Below are positions 7,988 through 16,362 of a stretch of 49,117 bases of DNA, one piece after another (the stretch's first letter is position 1; each line of letters starts with the position of its first letter). This DNA comes from Methylococcaceae bacterium (lineage in GTDB: Bacteria > Pseudomonadota > Gammaproteobacteria > Methylococcales > Methylococcaceae). A program made the position numbers and the translations under genes. Under the pieces are notes generated by a model. That model was not told the DNA's origin. It saw only the letters and a program-made list of their open reading frames with translations, and made no database searches. Location: the NCBI GenBank assembly GCA_004299145.1, contig SCQD01000092.1:1-49117 (forward strand). The letters are read 5' to 3'.

Positions 7988-8689
7988 TTACACTGTACTC
8001 CAATCGGTGAGTGGTGATATCCATGGCAGGTCGCAATGCGTCGCTCGACCTGGAACGCTGGAAATCAGCGTTCTGTTTTTATTTTGTATCAGTTCGCAAA
8101 AGCCGTGGTAATCGAATACCGGTGTTTTGTCAGAGTAGGCCAGCCATACGTCACGGTCTTCCCGGATAATTTTTCCGTTGGTGCCAAACGTACCCGTAGT
8201 CGAGTTGGTAAGCTTCCAGTGAGACGAGTTGGTGATCACCAGTCGCGTTACTTCTCCGCCGCCACATATCATCGGGTTTCCGCCCAGGTGGCTCTCCACG
8301 TATTTGTCCGGGTGGTCATAGAGCGTTGCGTAATTGGCGATATGCAGCCCTTCCAGCAATATCGGATAGGCATTGTCCGTGTAGAGGTAATCGTCTTCCG
8401 CGAAATAGACAAACTCCTCGTCCCTGATTTCGTCGCACGCTTTTGCCAGCAAGTGCCTGAATGAGCCCGCATTGCCCAGTGCGGTTTGTTCCAGCGTGAT
8501 ATTGGCGCATGTTTTTGCTTTCAAAAACTCGGCCAGCGGAACTTCCGTGACGTTGTCGGCGAGTATGAGGATGGAGTTTTCCGGCCGGTGAAAATGCTTT
8601 AGAAAGTTTTCCAGGCAGTGTTCCTTGGTGGCATAGGGTAGTCGGTTTTTTTTGTTGGAGTTGTTGCTGATTCTATAGTAAATTTTCAC
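7988..8689 (-). CDS. Putative GT-A type glycosyltransferase
   Basis: A 233-residue protein beginning MKIYYRISNNSNKKNRL. A central EFVYFAEDDYLYTDNAYPIL (E98-D99-D100) resembles the metal-binding DxD site of GT-A transferases, preceded by GNAGSFRHLLAKA, which could bind the nucleotide. There is no signal peptide or transmembrane segment. I do not recognise a named subfamily. It lies 41 bases downstream of the UDP-xylose synthase gene and is followed by a DUF5672 gene, a context consistent with transfer of xylose or a derivative. The fold assignment is moderate; the donor and acceptor are unknown. Confidence 0.6.
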   Translation of the reverse strand: MKIYYRISNNSNKKNRLPYATKEHCLENFLKHFHRPENSILILADNVTEVPLAEFLKAKTCANITLEQTALGNAGSFRHLLAKACDEIRDEEFVYFAEDDYLYTDNAYPILLEGLHIANYATLYDHPDKYVESHLGGNPMICGGGEVTRLVITNSSHWKLTNSTTGTFGTNGKIIREDRDVWLAYSDKTPVFDYHGFCELIQNKNRTLISSVPGRATHCDLPWISPLTDWSTV

Positions 8690-8730
8690 TCGTTCACCTG
8701 GTTATATGTTTACGCATGCATCCACCGTTA

Positions 8731-9663
8731 TTACAGTGTTCTGCTGAAGTAATCTATCGTTAATTTCAATCCGTCATCCAACGATACTCTGGGTTCCCAG
8801 GCGAGTTTTTCCTTGGCCAATGCAATATCGGGTTGCCGTTGTTTGGGATCGTCTTCCGGCAGCGGCAGGAAAACCAGTTTGGATTTGGATTTTGTAAAGC
8901 GGATGACTTTTTCCGCCAGTTCCAGCATGCTGAACTCGCCCGGGTTGCCCAGATTAACCGGGCCGATAAAGTCTTTGGGTGAGTTCATCATCTTCAATAT
9001 GCCTTCGATCAAGTCGTCGACGTAACAAAAGCTGCGCGTTTGGGTTCCGTCGCCGTAAAGCGTAATCGGTTCCCCTTTGAGCGCCTGTACGATAAAGTTG
9101 CTGACGACGCGGCCATCGTCCGGCTGCATGCGTGGTCCATAGGTGTTAAAAATACGCACCACTTTAATTTCCAGCGCGCTTTGACGCCAATAATCGAAAA
9201 ACAAGGTTTCAGCGCAACGCTTGCCCTCGTCATAACAGGAGCGAATGCCGATGGGGTTGACGCGTCCCCAGTAACTTTCCACCTGCGGATGCACTTCAGG
9301 GTCGCCGTAAACTTCGCTGGTCGATGCTTGCAATATCCGGGCCTTGACTCGCTTGGCCAGCCCCAGCACGTTGATGGCGCCGTGCACGCTGGTTTTGGTG
9401 GTTTGCACCGGATCGTGCTGGTAATAGATTGGGCTGGCGGGGCAGGCGAGGTTAAAAATACGGTCGACTTCGATATAGAGCGGTAAAGTTACGTCGTGCC
9501 GCAATAGTTCGAAGTTCGGATTGCCCAGCAGGTGCCGAATATTTTGCTTGCTGCCGGTAAAAAAATTATCCACGCAAATGACGTCTGCGCCGAGTGCCAG
9601 CAACCTTTCGCATAAGTGGCTGCCTAAAAAACCGGCTCCGCCGGTGACGAGTATTCTGTTCAT
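8731..9663 (-). CDS. UDP-glucuronate decarboxylase (UDP-xylose synthase)
   Basis: Extended SDR that oxidises and decarboxylates UDP-glucuronate to UDP-xylose. The Rossmann motif is [16 protein letters not shown]. The UXS-specific stretch [20 protein letters not shown] is followed by [34 protein letters not shown] (YxxxK) and [18 protein letters not shown]. Length 310 is typical of the short bacterial form without a membrane anchor. It starts 12 bases after the stop of the B12-type radical SAM gene, so the two are co-transcribed. UDP-glucose dehydrogenase, needed to make UDP-glucuronate, is not in the window. Confidence 0.93.
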   Translation of the reverse strand: MNRILVTGGAGFLGSHLCERLLALGADVICVDNFFTGSKQNIRHLLGNPNFELLRHDVTLPLYIEVDRIFNLACPASPIYYQHDPVQTTKTSVHGAINVLGLAKRVKARILQASTSEVYGDPEVHPQVESYWGRVNPIGIRSCYDEGKRCAETLFFDYWRQSALEIKVVRIFNTYGPRMQPDDGRVVSNFIVQALKGEPITLYGDGTQTRSFCYVDDLIEGILKMMNSPKDFIGPVNLGNPGEFSMLELAEKVIRFTKSKSKLVFLPLPEDDPKQRQPDIALAKEKLAWEPRVSLDDGLKLTIDYFSRTL

Positions 9664-9675
9664 CGATGTTTGCCT

Positions 9676-11232
9676 TTAGGTGTCGACGAGGCGCTGAATA
9701 AAGCCGGATTCGCGATACAGCGATCCCGGCAAGCCTTGCCCCATGGAGTGCTCATAACGCAAGGCCGGCTTGCCGGGATAGAAGGGGATGGACAGCTTGG
9801 CGCGAACTTCGCTTTCGACCTGGTCGCGCAATGCAACGATTTGTTCCGATGAAAGGTAATCGGTGAATACGTAGGCTTTGTAACCTCCGTTGGGATCACC
9901 TTTGTAATAGTCGGGAGTTACCGTGTAATCCAGCTCATAAGCATGAAGTTTGTCCCCCGTTTTTTTATGGGTATAAGTCCAGACGTTGGAGTAATCGGGG
10001 TTGCGAACAGCCAGGTCGTAATAGGGGGTGCCCGGATACGTGGTGATTACCGTGCAATCGAAGTCGTCTACGCGCATATCGATCAACCAGTCGCGCACGT
10101 CCAAAATAGAGCGTTCGCTTTCGCCGGGATGGCCGACGGACATCAGGGCTTTTATTTTAAGCCCGTGCTTTTTGGCGATTTCTACGGCGCGGGTATTGTC
10201 GTCCACTGTCGCGATTTTATCGATGTTTTGCAGGATGCGGGGATTGGCGCCTTCAAATCCGCACAACAGCCAGCGAAATCCCGCTTTTTTCATGGCTTCC
10301 GCCTGTTCGTCGGTAAATAACTCCGACTTGATGAATCCTCTGAGGCGAAATTCCACGCCTAAATCGCGTTGCAGGTCATAAAGCGCATTCATCAGCGCCA
10401 CCAGCGATTTGCTGACGTTGAGTTCGTCGTCGTAAAACATAAAGCCGGTATAGCCATATTTTTCGTGCAGACCGCGGATTTCGTCGATGATGGAGGCGAC
10501 ACTGCGGGTACGGATCAAACGCAGGCTTTTCGAGTTTCGACCGCCGCAAAAGCCGCAGTGAAACGGGCAGCCCAGTTGGGCAATCAGGCTGGTGGCGGGG
10601 AATCCTTCGATGTCGTATTTGTAGCTGGATAAATCGACGAGATGCCGTGACGGGCCGGGCAGGGCTTCGTACTGTGCGTCCGACATGAACAGCGGCCCTT
10701 TATTGTCGTCCGCGTCTATCAGTCTGGGGCAGTCATCGTTAAACAGTGTCAGTGCTGCAAACTCGCCATCGCCCGAAACCATGACGTCGAATACGCTTTC
10801 CAGTACAGCGGCGGCTTTGGCGGCGCGCCCGTCCATGACACCGAGTTTGGTGCGTTCTATTTTTAGGGCTGAATAGGTCAGGGTAACGTGCGGGCCGCCT
10901 AATACGATGCGTAATCCGGGGGATGCTTCCCGAATCAGCTTGGCCAGTTGCACGGCGGAAGGCAGTTGAGGGGTCGTGGCGGTCATGCCTATCCATTCCG
11001 GCTGATGTGTAGCCAGGTGAGCACGCAGGGCATCCAGGTAATTACCCACTCCTGATAAATCAAGTAATCCAACATTGACGCCGTGGTTTTCCAATGCGCC
11101 GGCAACGCGCAATACACCAAGGCTTACAAAAACTCGCTCATCCAGTAGAAAAGGTGAGGGTGGAATAATCAGGGTTACACACCGGCCCTGGATCGGCGAA
11201 GCTGCCGTAGTAGAAGAATTGATATTATCCAT
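9676..11232 (-). CDS. B12-binding-type radical SAM enzyme
   Basis: A 518-residue protein with an N-terminal cobalamin-binding-like Rossmann domain (GVLRVAGALENHG, IGMTATTPQLPSA, IVLGGPHVTLTYSALK) and a radical SAM barrel starting at C222-x3-C226-x2-C229 (GCPFHCGFCGGRN). The classic DxHxxG cobalamin loop is not visible; it is also missing in many members of this family. MFYDDELNVSKS and GFEGANPRIL match the barrel of B12-dependent radical SAM proteins. It is first in a minus-strand operon with UDP-xylose synthase. Family members C-methylate unactivated carbons or rearrange rings; the substrate here is unknown, and a sugar or lipid is plausible. Confidence 0.83.
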   Translation of the reverse strand: MDNINSSTTAASPIQGRCVTLIIPPSPFLLDERVFVSLGVLRVAGALENHGVNVGLLDLSGVGNYLDALRAHLATHQPEWIGMTATTPQLPSAVQLAKLIREASPGLRIVLGGPHVTLTYSALKIERTKLGVMDGRAAKAAAVLESVFDVMVSGDGEFAALTLFNDDCPRLIDADDNKGPLFMSDAQYEALPGPSRHLVDLSSYKYDIEGFPATSLIAQLGCPFHCGFCGGRNSKSLRLIRTRSVASIIDEIRGLHEKYGYTGFMFYDDELNVSKSLVALMNALYDLQRDLGVEFRLRGFIKSELFTDEQAEAMKKAGFRWLLCGFEGANPRILQNIDKIATVDDNTRAVEIAKKHGLKIKALMSVGHPGESERSILDVRDWLIDMRVDDFDCTVITTYPGTPYYDLAVRNPDYSNVWTYTHKKTGDKLHAYELDYTVTPDYYKGDPNGGYKAYVFTDYLSSEQIVALRDQVESEVRAKLSIPFYPGKPALRYEHSMGQGLPGSLYRESGFIQRLVDT

Positions 11233-11594
11233 GGTTTTGTGCTAGGTGAGGATGTTTTTGTAACGCAGGTGGCTGCTGTGTAATGATGAAGGCGGTAGCG
11301 GCACGGTATTGCGCGGGCAGTGGGGTTGGTTGTCTTGCCATGGTTTCGCCGGTGCATGATGTTTTATCGGCAGCGATAGCCGGAGATTTAGCGCACGTCA
11401 ACCTAGGCTTCGTAATATTATCCTGCTATCGTTGGTATTTGCAAATCACCCCCTTGAAATGCGGGGAATTAGGTGGTTTTATGGTCGACGTGCTGTATCA
11501 TGCCTTTAGTTGATTTTTGCAAGGTACGGTGGTTGCCTTAAAGTTCCATTTCAATTTGCCGATAAATGAGCTTCAATATTTAAGTTTTCCAGCT
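11233..11594. other. Divergent intergenic region, 362 bases
   Basis: Lies between the minus-strand radical SAM operon and the plus-strand epimerase operon, so it should hold two promoters. The only recognisable candidate I see is TTGCCG near 11557 with TATTTA 15 bases further on, which is weak. No hairpin with a T-tract, riboswitch or convincing ORF is visible; short open frames here look non-coding. Confidence 0.4.
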
Positions 11595-12545
11595 ATGAAA
11601 ATTCTTGTTACCGGTGCGTGTGGTTATAAAGGCAGTGTTTTGATTCCCAAATTACTGGCCGCCGGCCATAATGTCGTCGGCCTCGATATCCAGTGGTTTG
11701 GTAATTATCTGGCCGCGCATCCCAATCTAATAGTGCTCAAACAGGATGTCCGCAATATCGACCAAATACCACTGGAGGGGGTCAACGCCATTATCCATTT
11801 GTCCTCGGTGGCGAATGATCCTTGCGGCGACTTGGACCCAAAACTCACTTGGGAAATCAGTGCGCTGGCGACGATGCAGCTCGCCGATAAAGCCGCCCGT
11901 CTGGGTATATCCCGGTTTATCTATGCCTCATCAGGCAGCGTTTATGGCGTTAAGGAAGAGGATCAAGTCACCGAGGATCTTGAACTCACGCCGATTTCCG
12001 AATACAACAAAACCAAAATGGTTTCAGAGCGGGTATTGCTGAGTTATCAGGACCGCATGGCTGTTCAGATTGTCCGTCCCGCCACGGTCTGCGGATATTC
12101 GCCGCGCATGCGCCTGGACGTGGCGGTGAACATGCTGACCATGCAGGCTTTGTCGAATGGCGTCATTACCGTGTTCGGCGGTAATCAAATTCGCCCGAAT
12201 ATCCATATCGACGATATTACCGACGTTTATTTGTTTTTGCTCGATCATCCGCAGCTGCAAGGCATTTACAATGCCGGGTTTGAAAATATCTCCATACTGG
12301 AAATTGCCGAACGCATAGCTGCGCGGATCCCCACCGATATTCGCGTAACGGAATCCAACGATCCGCGTTCGTACCGGATAAACTCGGATAAGTTGTTGTC
12401 TACTGGTTTTAGTCCGAAAAAAACCGTGGATATCGCCATCGCAGAAATGATAGCGCAGTATCGGTCGGGTTTGCTCAAAGACGAAGCGCATTTTTATAAT
12501 CTGCAGTGGATGCAAAAAACCTTGTTCGCACACGCCGCATTATGA
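11595..12545 (+). CDS. NAD-dependent nucleotide-sugar epimerase/dehydratase
   Basis: Extended SDR of 316 residues. The N-terminus MKILVTGACGYKGSVL is a complete Rossmann motif, so I start here and not at an upstream codon that adds 26 unrelated residues. IIHLSSVANDPCGDLDP and YASSGSVYGVKEEDQV follow, and the catalytic YxxxK is in ISEYNKTKMVSE. The close of the substrate domain is GGNQIRPNIHIDDITDVY. It most resembles UDP-glucose 4-epimerase-like or NDP-sugar reductase-like SDRs of O-antigen loci; the exact reaction is not clear. It overlaps the SIS isomerase gene by ATGA. Confidence 0.82.
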   Translation: MKILVTGACGYKGSVLIPKLLAAGHNVVGLDIQWFGNYLAAHPNLIVLKQDVRNIDQIPLEGVNAIIHLSSVANDPCGDLDPKLTWEISALATMQLADKAARLGISRFIYASSGSVYGVKEEDQVTEDLELTPISEYNKTKMVSERVLLSYQDRMAVQIVRPATVCGYSPRMRLDVAVNMLTMQALSNGVITVFGGNQIRPNIHIDDITDVYLFLLDHPQLQGIYNAGFENISILEIAERIAARIPTDIRVTESNDPRSYRINSDKLLSTGFSPKKTVDIAIAEMIAQYRSGLLKDEAHFYNLQWMQKTLFAHAAL

Positions 12546-13132
12546 ATCAAATTCCCGCTACCGACGGTTTTTTTTCCGCCTACGCCGAACGCTTGGGTGG
12601 CGCTTTGCATGCCATGGATTGGTCTGCCGTGGGCTTGCTTGCCGCAGCGCTGACTGAGTGCTGGCGCAATGACCGGCAGGTATTTTTGTGCGGCAACGGC
12701 GGCAGCGCCGGCAATGCGGTGCATCTGGCGACCGATTTTTTGTACGGCATCGGCAAGGAAAGATTTCCCGGCATGCGTGCTCACGCTTTATCCGCCAATA
12801 CGGCGATACTTACCTGTTTGGGTAATGATCTGGGCTACGAGCACATTTTTTCGCGACAGCTGGAAACGATGGCAAACCCCGGCGATTTGCTCATTGCATT
12901 TTCTGGCAGCGGGAATTCGGCAAATATTCTTGCCGCCATTGAAGCGGCTAAAAACCGGCAAATGCGCACGTTTGCCGTGCTGGGTTACGATGGCGGCAAG
13001 GCAAAGGCGATGGTGGACGTGCCGATTCATTTTGCCATCGACGATATGCAGATGGCGGAAGACCTGCAATTGATCGTCGGCCATATGCTGATGCAATGGC
13101 TTTATGCGCATCCTGCAGTTTTTTGTCATTAG
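12542..13132 (+). CDS. GmhA-like SIS-domain phosphosugar isomerase
   Basis: SIS protein of 196 residues resembling D-sedoheptulose-7-phosphate isomerase (GmhA), first enzyme of NDP-heptose synthesis. The family motif VFLCGNGGSAGNAVHLATDF is intact, followed by AFSGSGNSANILAAIEAAK and a C-terminal AEDLQLIVGHMLMQWL, the GmhA-type helix. The ATG at 12542 overlaps the previous stop (ATGA). GmhA's substrate is a transketolase product, and a split transketolase lies 9 kb downstream. An HldE-like fusion and a sugar-1-phosphate nucleotidyltransferase near 30-32 kb could carry the product on. No GmhB phosphatase is visible. It may serve a housekeeping or a modified heptose pathway. Confidence 0.85.
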   Translation: MNQIPATDGFFSAYAERLGGALHAMDWSAVGLLAAALTECWRNDRQVFLCGNGGSAGNAVHLATDFLYGIGKERFPGMRAHALSANTAILTCLGNDLGYEHIFSRQLETMANPGDLLIAFSGSGNSANILAAIEAAKNRQMRTFAVLGYDGGKAKAMVDVPIHFAIDDMQMAEDLQLIVGHMLMQWLYAHPAVFCH

Positions 13133-13135
13133 GAT

Positions 13136-14131
13136 ATGAATACAAAATTTCTGGTTCTCGGCAGCAATTCTTTTTCCGGTGCCAGCTTCACCGATTATTT
13201 GCTGGAGCAAGGTCATACCGTCGTGGGTACCAGCCGCTCGCCGGAACCGGTAGCGGCTTTCCTGCCATACCGTTGGCAGCCGCAGCGAGCGGATGACTTC
13301 AGTTTTCATCAGCTGGATCTGAATCACGATCTGGATGCGCTGATGGCGTTGATCGAGCAGGAACAGCCCGGGTACGTCGTCAACTTTGCCGCCCAGAGTA
13401 TGGTCGGCGAGAGTTGGAAAAATCCCGATCACTGGTTTATGACCAATCTGGTGTCCACGGTGCGTCTGCATGAACGCCTGCGCCATTGTAAGTTTTTGCG
13501 CAAATATGTGCACATTACTACCCCGGAAGTCTATGGTAGCACGGCGGGGTTTATCGCCGAGAACACGCCTTTTAACCCCAGTACGCCCTATGCGGTTTCG
13601 CGTGCGGCGGCGGATATGAGTTTGCATAGTTATTTTGCTGCTTACGATTTTCCGGTGGTATTCACGCGCGCCGCCAACGTATTCGGCCCCGGGCAGCAAC
13701 TCTACCGCATCGTGCCGCGCACGATTTTGTTTATTCGGCTGGGCCGCAAGCTTCAATTGCACGGCGGCGGTTATTCGGAACGCTCTTTTATTCATATCCG
13801 CGACGTGTCCGACGCAACGCTACGGGTAGCGTTGGATGGGCGACCAGGCGACACTTACCATATTTCCACCAGCCGCATTGTGACTATTCGTGCGCTGGTC
13901 GAGTTGATCTGCGAACGGCTGGGTGTCCGGTTTGCCGATTGCGTTGAAGAAGTCGGCGAACGCTTGGGCAAAGACGCGGCTTATCAATTGGACAGCGGCA
14001 AGATTCGCCGTGAGCTGGGTTGGTCCGGCCACGTCACGCTGGAACAAGGCATAGATGAAACCATCGCCTGGGTGGACCGCTGGTTCGACGTGTTGAAAGA
14101 TCAGCCTTGCGACTATTTGCACAAGCCGTGA
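13136..14131 (+). CDS. NDP-sugar 4,6-dehydratase-like SDR with YxxxR in place of YxxxK
   Basis: Extended SDR of 331 residues. It starts FLVLGSNSFSGASFTDYLL and continues YVVNFAAQSMVGESWKNPDH, HITTPEVYGSTAGF and NVFGPGQQLYRIVPRTI, a layout close to dTDP-glucose or GDP-mannose 4,6-dehydratases. The catalytic segment reads TPYAVSRAAADMSL: the invariant lysine after the tyrosine is arginine (codon CGT). Arginine might substitute poorly for lysine in lowering the tyrosine pKa, so it may be an altered or weak enzyme, or a binding protein. It follows the isomerase gene by 3 bases. Confidence 0.8.
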   Translation: MNTKFLVLGSNSFSGASFTDYLLEQGHTVVGTSRSPEPVAAFLPYRWQPQRADDFSFHQLDLNHDLDALMALIEQEQPGYVVNFAAQSMVGESWKNPDHWFMTNLVSTVRLHERLRHCKFLRKYVHITTPEVYGSTAGFIAENTPFNPSTPYAVSRAAADMSLHSYFAAYDFPVVFTRAANVFGPGQQLYRIVPRTILFIRLGRKLQLHGGGYSERSFIHIRDVSDATLRVALDGRPGDTYHISTSRIVTIRALVELICERLGVRFADCVEEVGERLGKDAAYQLDSGKIRRELGWSGHVTLEQGIDETIAWVDRWFDVLKDQPCDYLHKP

Positions 14132-14157
14132 CCATCGTGCCTGAAATCGTGGAACTG

Positions 14158-14398
14158 CTGTAGCGCGTAACCGTTCAGTCCCCCACCCTATTTGATGCCC
14201 TCACCCTAGCCCTACCCAGGAACCTGCCGGGGGCGCCGCAAAGCCCCCCTCTCCCATCGGGAGAGGGCTGGGGTGAGGGCATCAAAAACGCGCCCCCGGC
14301 AGATTCCTGGGCTCCATTCGGCGCGGGGAGCGCGCTGGAGTCTCTCCCGGAGGGAGAGGGGATTTAAGGTAGGGGGACTGAACGGTTACGCTGTAGCG
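14158..14398. mobile_element. MITE with 19-base terminal inverted repeats and 8-base target duplication
   Basis: The ends are inverted copies: CGTAACCGTTCAGTCCCCC from 14166 and its complement ending at 14390. The element is flanked on both sides by the direct repeat CTGTAGCG (14158-14165 and 14391-14398), a plausible target-site duplication. Inside are a CCCTCTCCC/GGGAGAGGG hairpin (14247-14267), a second CTCTCCC/GGGAGAG hairpin (14342-14358) and two interleaved inverted pairs: 14191-14206 with 14271-14286, and 14215-14235 with 14291-14311. It is 225 bases long and non-coding, and needs a transposase supplied elsewhere. The rest of the 14132-14518 gap holds only the operator-like repeat before mntA. 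Confidence 0.75.
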
Positions 14399-14439
14399 GT
14401 GATCACTCGTTTATCTATGTCGAATATGGGGCTTTTGTG

Positions 14440-14468
14440 TTGTAAGGTACTCACGGCATACCTTACAA
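14440..14468. promoter_or_regulatory. Perfect 10-base inverted repeat upstream of mntA
   Basis: TTGTAAGGTA and its exact complement TACCTTACAA are separated by 9 bases, and the repeat ends 50 bases before the mntA start. No T-tract follows, so an operator is more likely than a terminator. Autoregulation by the antitoxin or the toxin-antitoxin complex is a reasonable guess, although MntA has no known DNA-binding domain. Confidence 0.45.
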
Positions 14469-14518
14469 ACTTGGTGGTTATTTAAAACGGGTAGTTTCGG
14501 GATGGGTAAGGGGATAAT

Positions 14519-14803
14519 ATGAGGCTTTCTGCCCGAGAGGTTGGTTTAATCCGCAAAGTATTGCATGAAATAGCCCCTGATGGACGAATCTATTTGTTTG
14601 GGTCGCGCGTCGACGATGCCAAAAAAGGCGGTGACATCGATTTATTTCTGGAATCGTCCATACCGCTCGACATGAAAACTCAATTAGCTCTGGAATACCG
14701 GCTGGCCGCCATGTGTGATACCAAAGTAGATTTACTGGTTAAAAACCCCGGTCAGGCCAATCAGGAAATTTATGATGTGGCGCGGCAGGGTGTTTTGCTG
14801 TGA
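14519..14803 (+). CDS. mntA: MntA-type minimal nucleotidyltransferase antitoxin
   Basis: Minimal nucleotidyltransferase of 94 residues with the polymerase-beta motif IYLFGSRVDDAKKGGDIDLF (GS-x9-DxD) and a later KVDLLVKN strand carrying the third acidic residue. In MntA/HepT modules this protein AMPylates a tyrosine next to the HEPN RNase active site and so silences the toxin. Its stop overlaps the toxin start (GTGA), the usual antitoxin-first order. The module sits between a MITE and a second toxin-antitoxin pair inside the glycan island. Confidence 0.87.
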   Translation: MRLSAREVGLIRKVLHEIAPDGRIYLFGSRVDDAKKGGDIDLFLESSIPLDMKTQLALEYRLAAMCDTKVDLLVKNPGQANQEIYDVARQGVLL

Positions 14804-15279
14804 CTGTGGAACTGGCGATGCTGCAAAGTAATGTGGAAGCGACTCGGCAGCGCATCGATAAGCTTGCATATTCGCTGGGCAGAATTAAGTCGCTATTCCT
14901 TTTAACGATCCAAACCATGATGCAGCTTGGCGACGATCAGCAGGAATCCATAGATGCTTTGATTTTGCGCTATTCCCAGTCGGTTTCCATGATACAAGAC
15001 CAGCTTTTTCGAGGCATTGCTTATATTGAGCAAGAAAGTTTAAGCGACAAATCCAACCGCGACAAAGCGCTGCTTATGGAGAAACTGGGTGCAATTCGCT
15101 CCGCCGATGAGTTTGGCAGCGCAGCGCTGTTGAGAAACAAATTTGCACATCACTATCCTGAAGATATTGAGAGGCGGATTGAAAGGCTTAATCTGGTTGT
15201 GCATAAACCCGAATATGTCATCAAAATGTTCTGCGAAATTGTCGCCTATTTGGAACGTAAAGGGTTTATATCATCGTAA
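14800..15279 (+). CDS. hepT: HepT-like HEPN RNase toxin
   Basis: All-alpha HEPN protein of 159 residues. The RNase motif R-x4-H-x-Y is intact as RNKFAHHYPED, where R and H are catalytic and Y is the residue AMPylated by MntA. The start is GTG at 14800, overlapping the mntA stop; an internal ATG at 14818 is an alternative. HepT toxins cleave the 3' end of tRNAs or mRNA in the cytoplasm. It looks intact and should be functional. Confidence 0.87.
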   Translation: MTVELAMLQSNVEATRQRIDKLAYSLGRIKSLFLLTIQTMMQLGDDQQESIDALILRYSQSVSMIQDQLFRGIAYIEQESLSDKSNRDKALLMEKLGAIRSADEFGSAALLRNKFAHHYPEDIERRIERLNLVVHKPEYVIKMFCEIVAYLERKGFISS

Positions 15280-15465
15280 ATTACCACTGAACTACGCGGT
15301 CATGGAGTGCGCCGGCAAAGCCGCCGCGTCCTCGCGGAAATACTAAGGCTTCTGGAAAGCGCTAGCGGCGACGGCGCTATGACTTTCGAAACATTGTGTT
15401 TTGGTTTAACTAATCGCTTAGATAGTAATGAATAAACTTATGCGTATATTAATAGGAGCAGACTC

Positions 15466-15711
15466 ATGAATCTACAAATTTCGAAATGGGGTAAAAGTTT
15501 GGCAGTGCGCATCCCACCCGACTACGTTCGTAGCATCGGTATCAAAGAAGGGGATAGTGTGCAAGCCTCCTTGACTTCAGACGGAGGTCTCTGTATTCGC
15601 CCACTCAAATGGGATCGGAAGTCTTTCGCGCAGGTGGTGGCGGCATCCCGCAATGCCATGGCCATGGGCACATCGGTTATCGAAGAAATGCGGCGTGAGG
15701 CGCGTTACTGA
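15466..15711 (+). CDS. vapB: AbrB/MazE-type antitoxin (VapB)
   Basis: An 81-residue protein with an N-terminal SpoVT-AbrB swapped-hairpin DNA-binding domain: ISKWGKSLAVRIPPDYV ... IGIKEGDSV. A toxin-binding tail of about 35 residues follows. A good ribosome site (AGGAG) lies 7 bases before the ATG. It is first of a two-gene operon, its stop overlapping the toxin start by one base (TGATG). VapB proteins repress their own promoter with VapC bound; the AT-rich stretch 15405-15460 is the likely promoter. The 186-base gap before it shows no other feature. Confidence 0.88.
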   Translation: MNLQISKWGKSLAVRIPPDYVRSIGIKEGDSVQASLTSDGGLCIRPLKWDRKSFAQVVAASRNAMAMGTSVIEEMRREARY

Positions 15712-16133
15712 TGGTTTATGTCGATACCAGTGTTCTCGTGGCGCTTTACACGAAAGAAATAAAAAGTGCCGATGTGTCTGGTTGGTACGCCGCCTGCACA
15801 GATGAACTGGTTTCGGCAGTGTGGTGCGTGTCCGAATTTGCTAGCGCACTGGGTATTAAGCAGCGTACCGGTCAGATATCCGATACTGAAGGTCAAACAG
15901 CATGGGTGCAATTCGAGCGAATGTGCGCCAACGACCTGCAATTGTTACCGATAGAACCGAGCACCTTTCATCGGGCTGCTGTCCTGATATTGGATGCTGC
16001 GAGCGGACTGCGCGCCGGTGATGCACTGCATCTGGCAGCTGCGTTGGACATCAAGGCAAAATCTATAGCGACTTTGGATGATGTTTTAGCCAAGAATGCC
16101 AGGCGCATGAAGTTAAAACAAACGAAGATTTAG
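15711..16133 (+). CDS. vapC: PIN-domain RNase toxin (VapC)
   Basis: PIN-domain ribonuclease of 140 residues. The acidic Mg-binding residues are in place: D5 in VYVDTSVLVALY, the Glu in CVSEFASALG, the Asp in LRAGDALHLAAA and the one in IATLDDVLAKNA. VapC toxins typically cut tRNA or the sarcin-ricin loop. It is coupled to its AbrB-type antitoxin. The 229 bases after it (16134-16362) hold nothing I can name beyond a short GGAAG/CTTCC hairpin near 16300. Confidence 0.88.
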   Translation: MVYVDTSVLVALYTKEIKSADVSGWYAACTDELVSAVWCVSEFASALGIKQRTGQISDTEGQTAWVQFERMCANDLQLLPIEPSTFHRAAVLILDAASGLRAGDALHLAAALDIKAKSIATLDDVLAKNARRMKLKQTKI

Positions 16134-16362
16134 AAAAAATACTACGCGGGGTTGAGTCGGCGAAACCCAGTATGACTTAATGTAATTCGCGAAAATATCC
16201 CCCGGATTCGCGCACTTCCAGTGGCGCGAAAAGGCCGATAACGCCTGGGCGGAAAAAAGGATTTTATAAAAATTTAACGATGGCCGGGGTTGTTGCTGGA
16301 AGATTTCAACTTCCATTGCCCAGCCTGGCGGCCTAGTGCATATTAAATTTATCTGAACCAAA

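Noticed and set aside
11283-11513. Short plus-strand frame in the divergent region before the epimerase
   Set aside because: No ribosome site, no recognisable motif and no coupling to neighbours.
12788-13795. 335-codon minus-strand frame opposite the SIS isomerase and SDR genes
   Set aside because: Antisense shadow; both plus-strand genes have complete family motifs and overlapping starts and stops.
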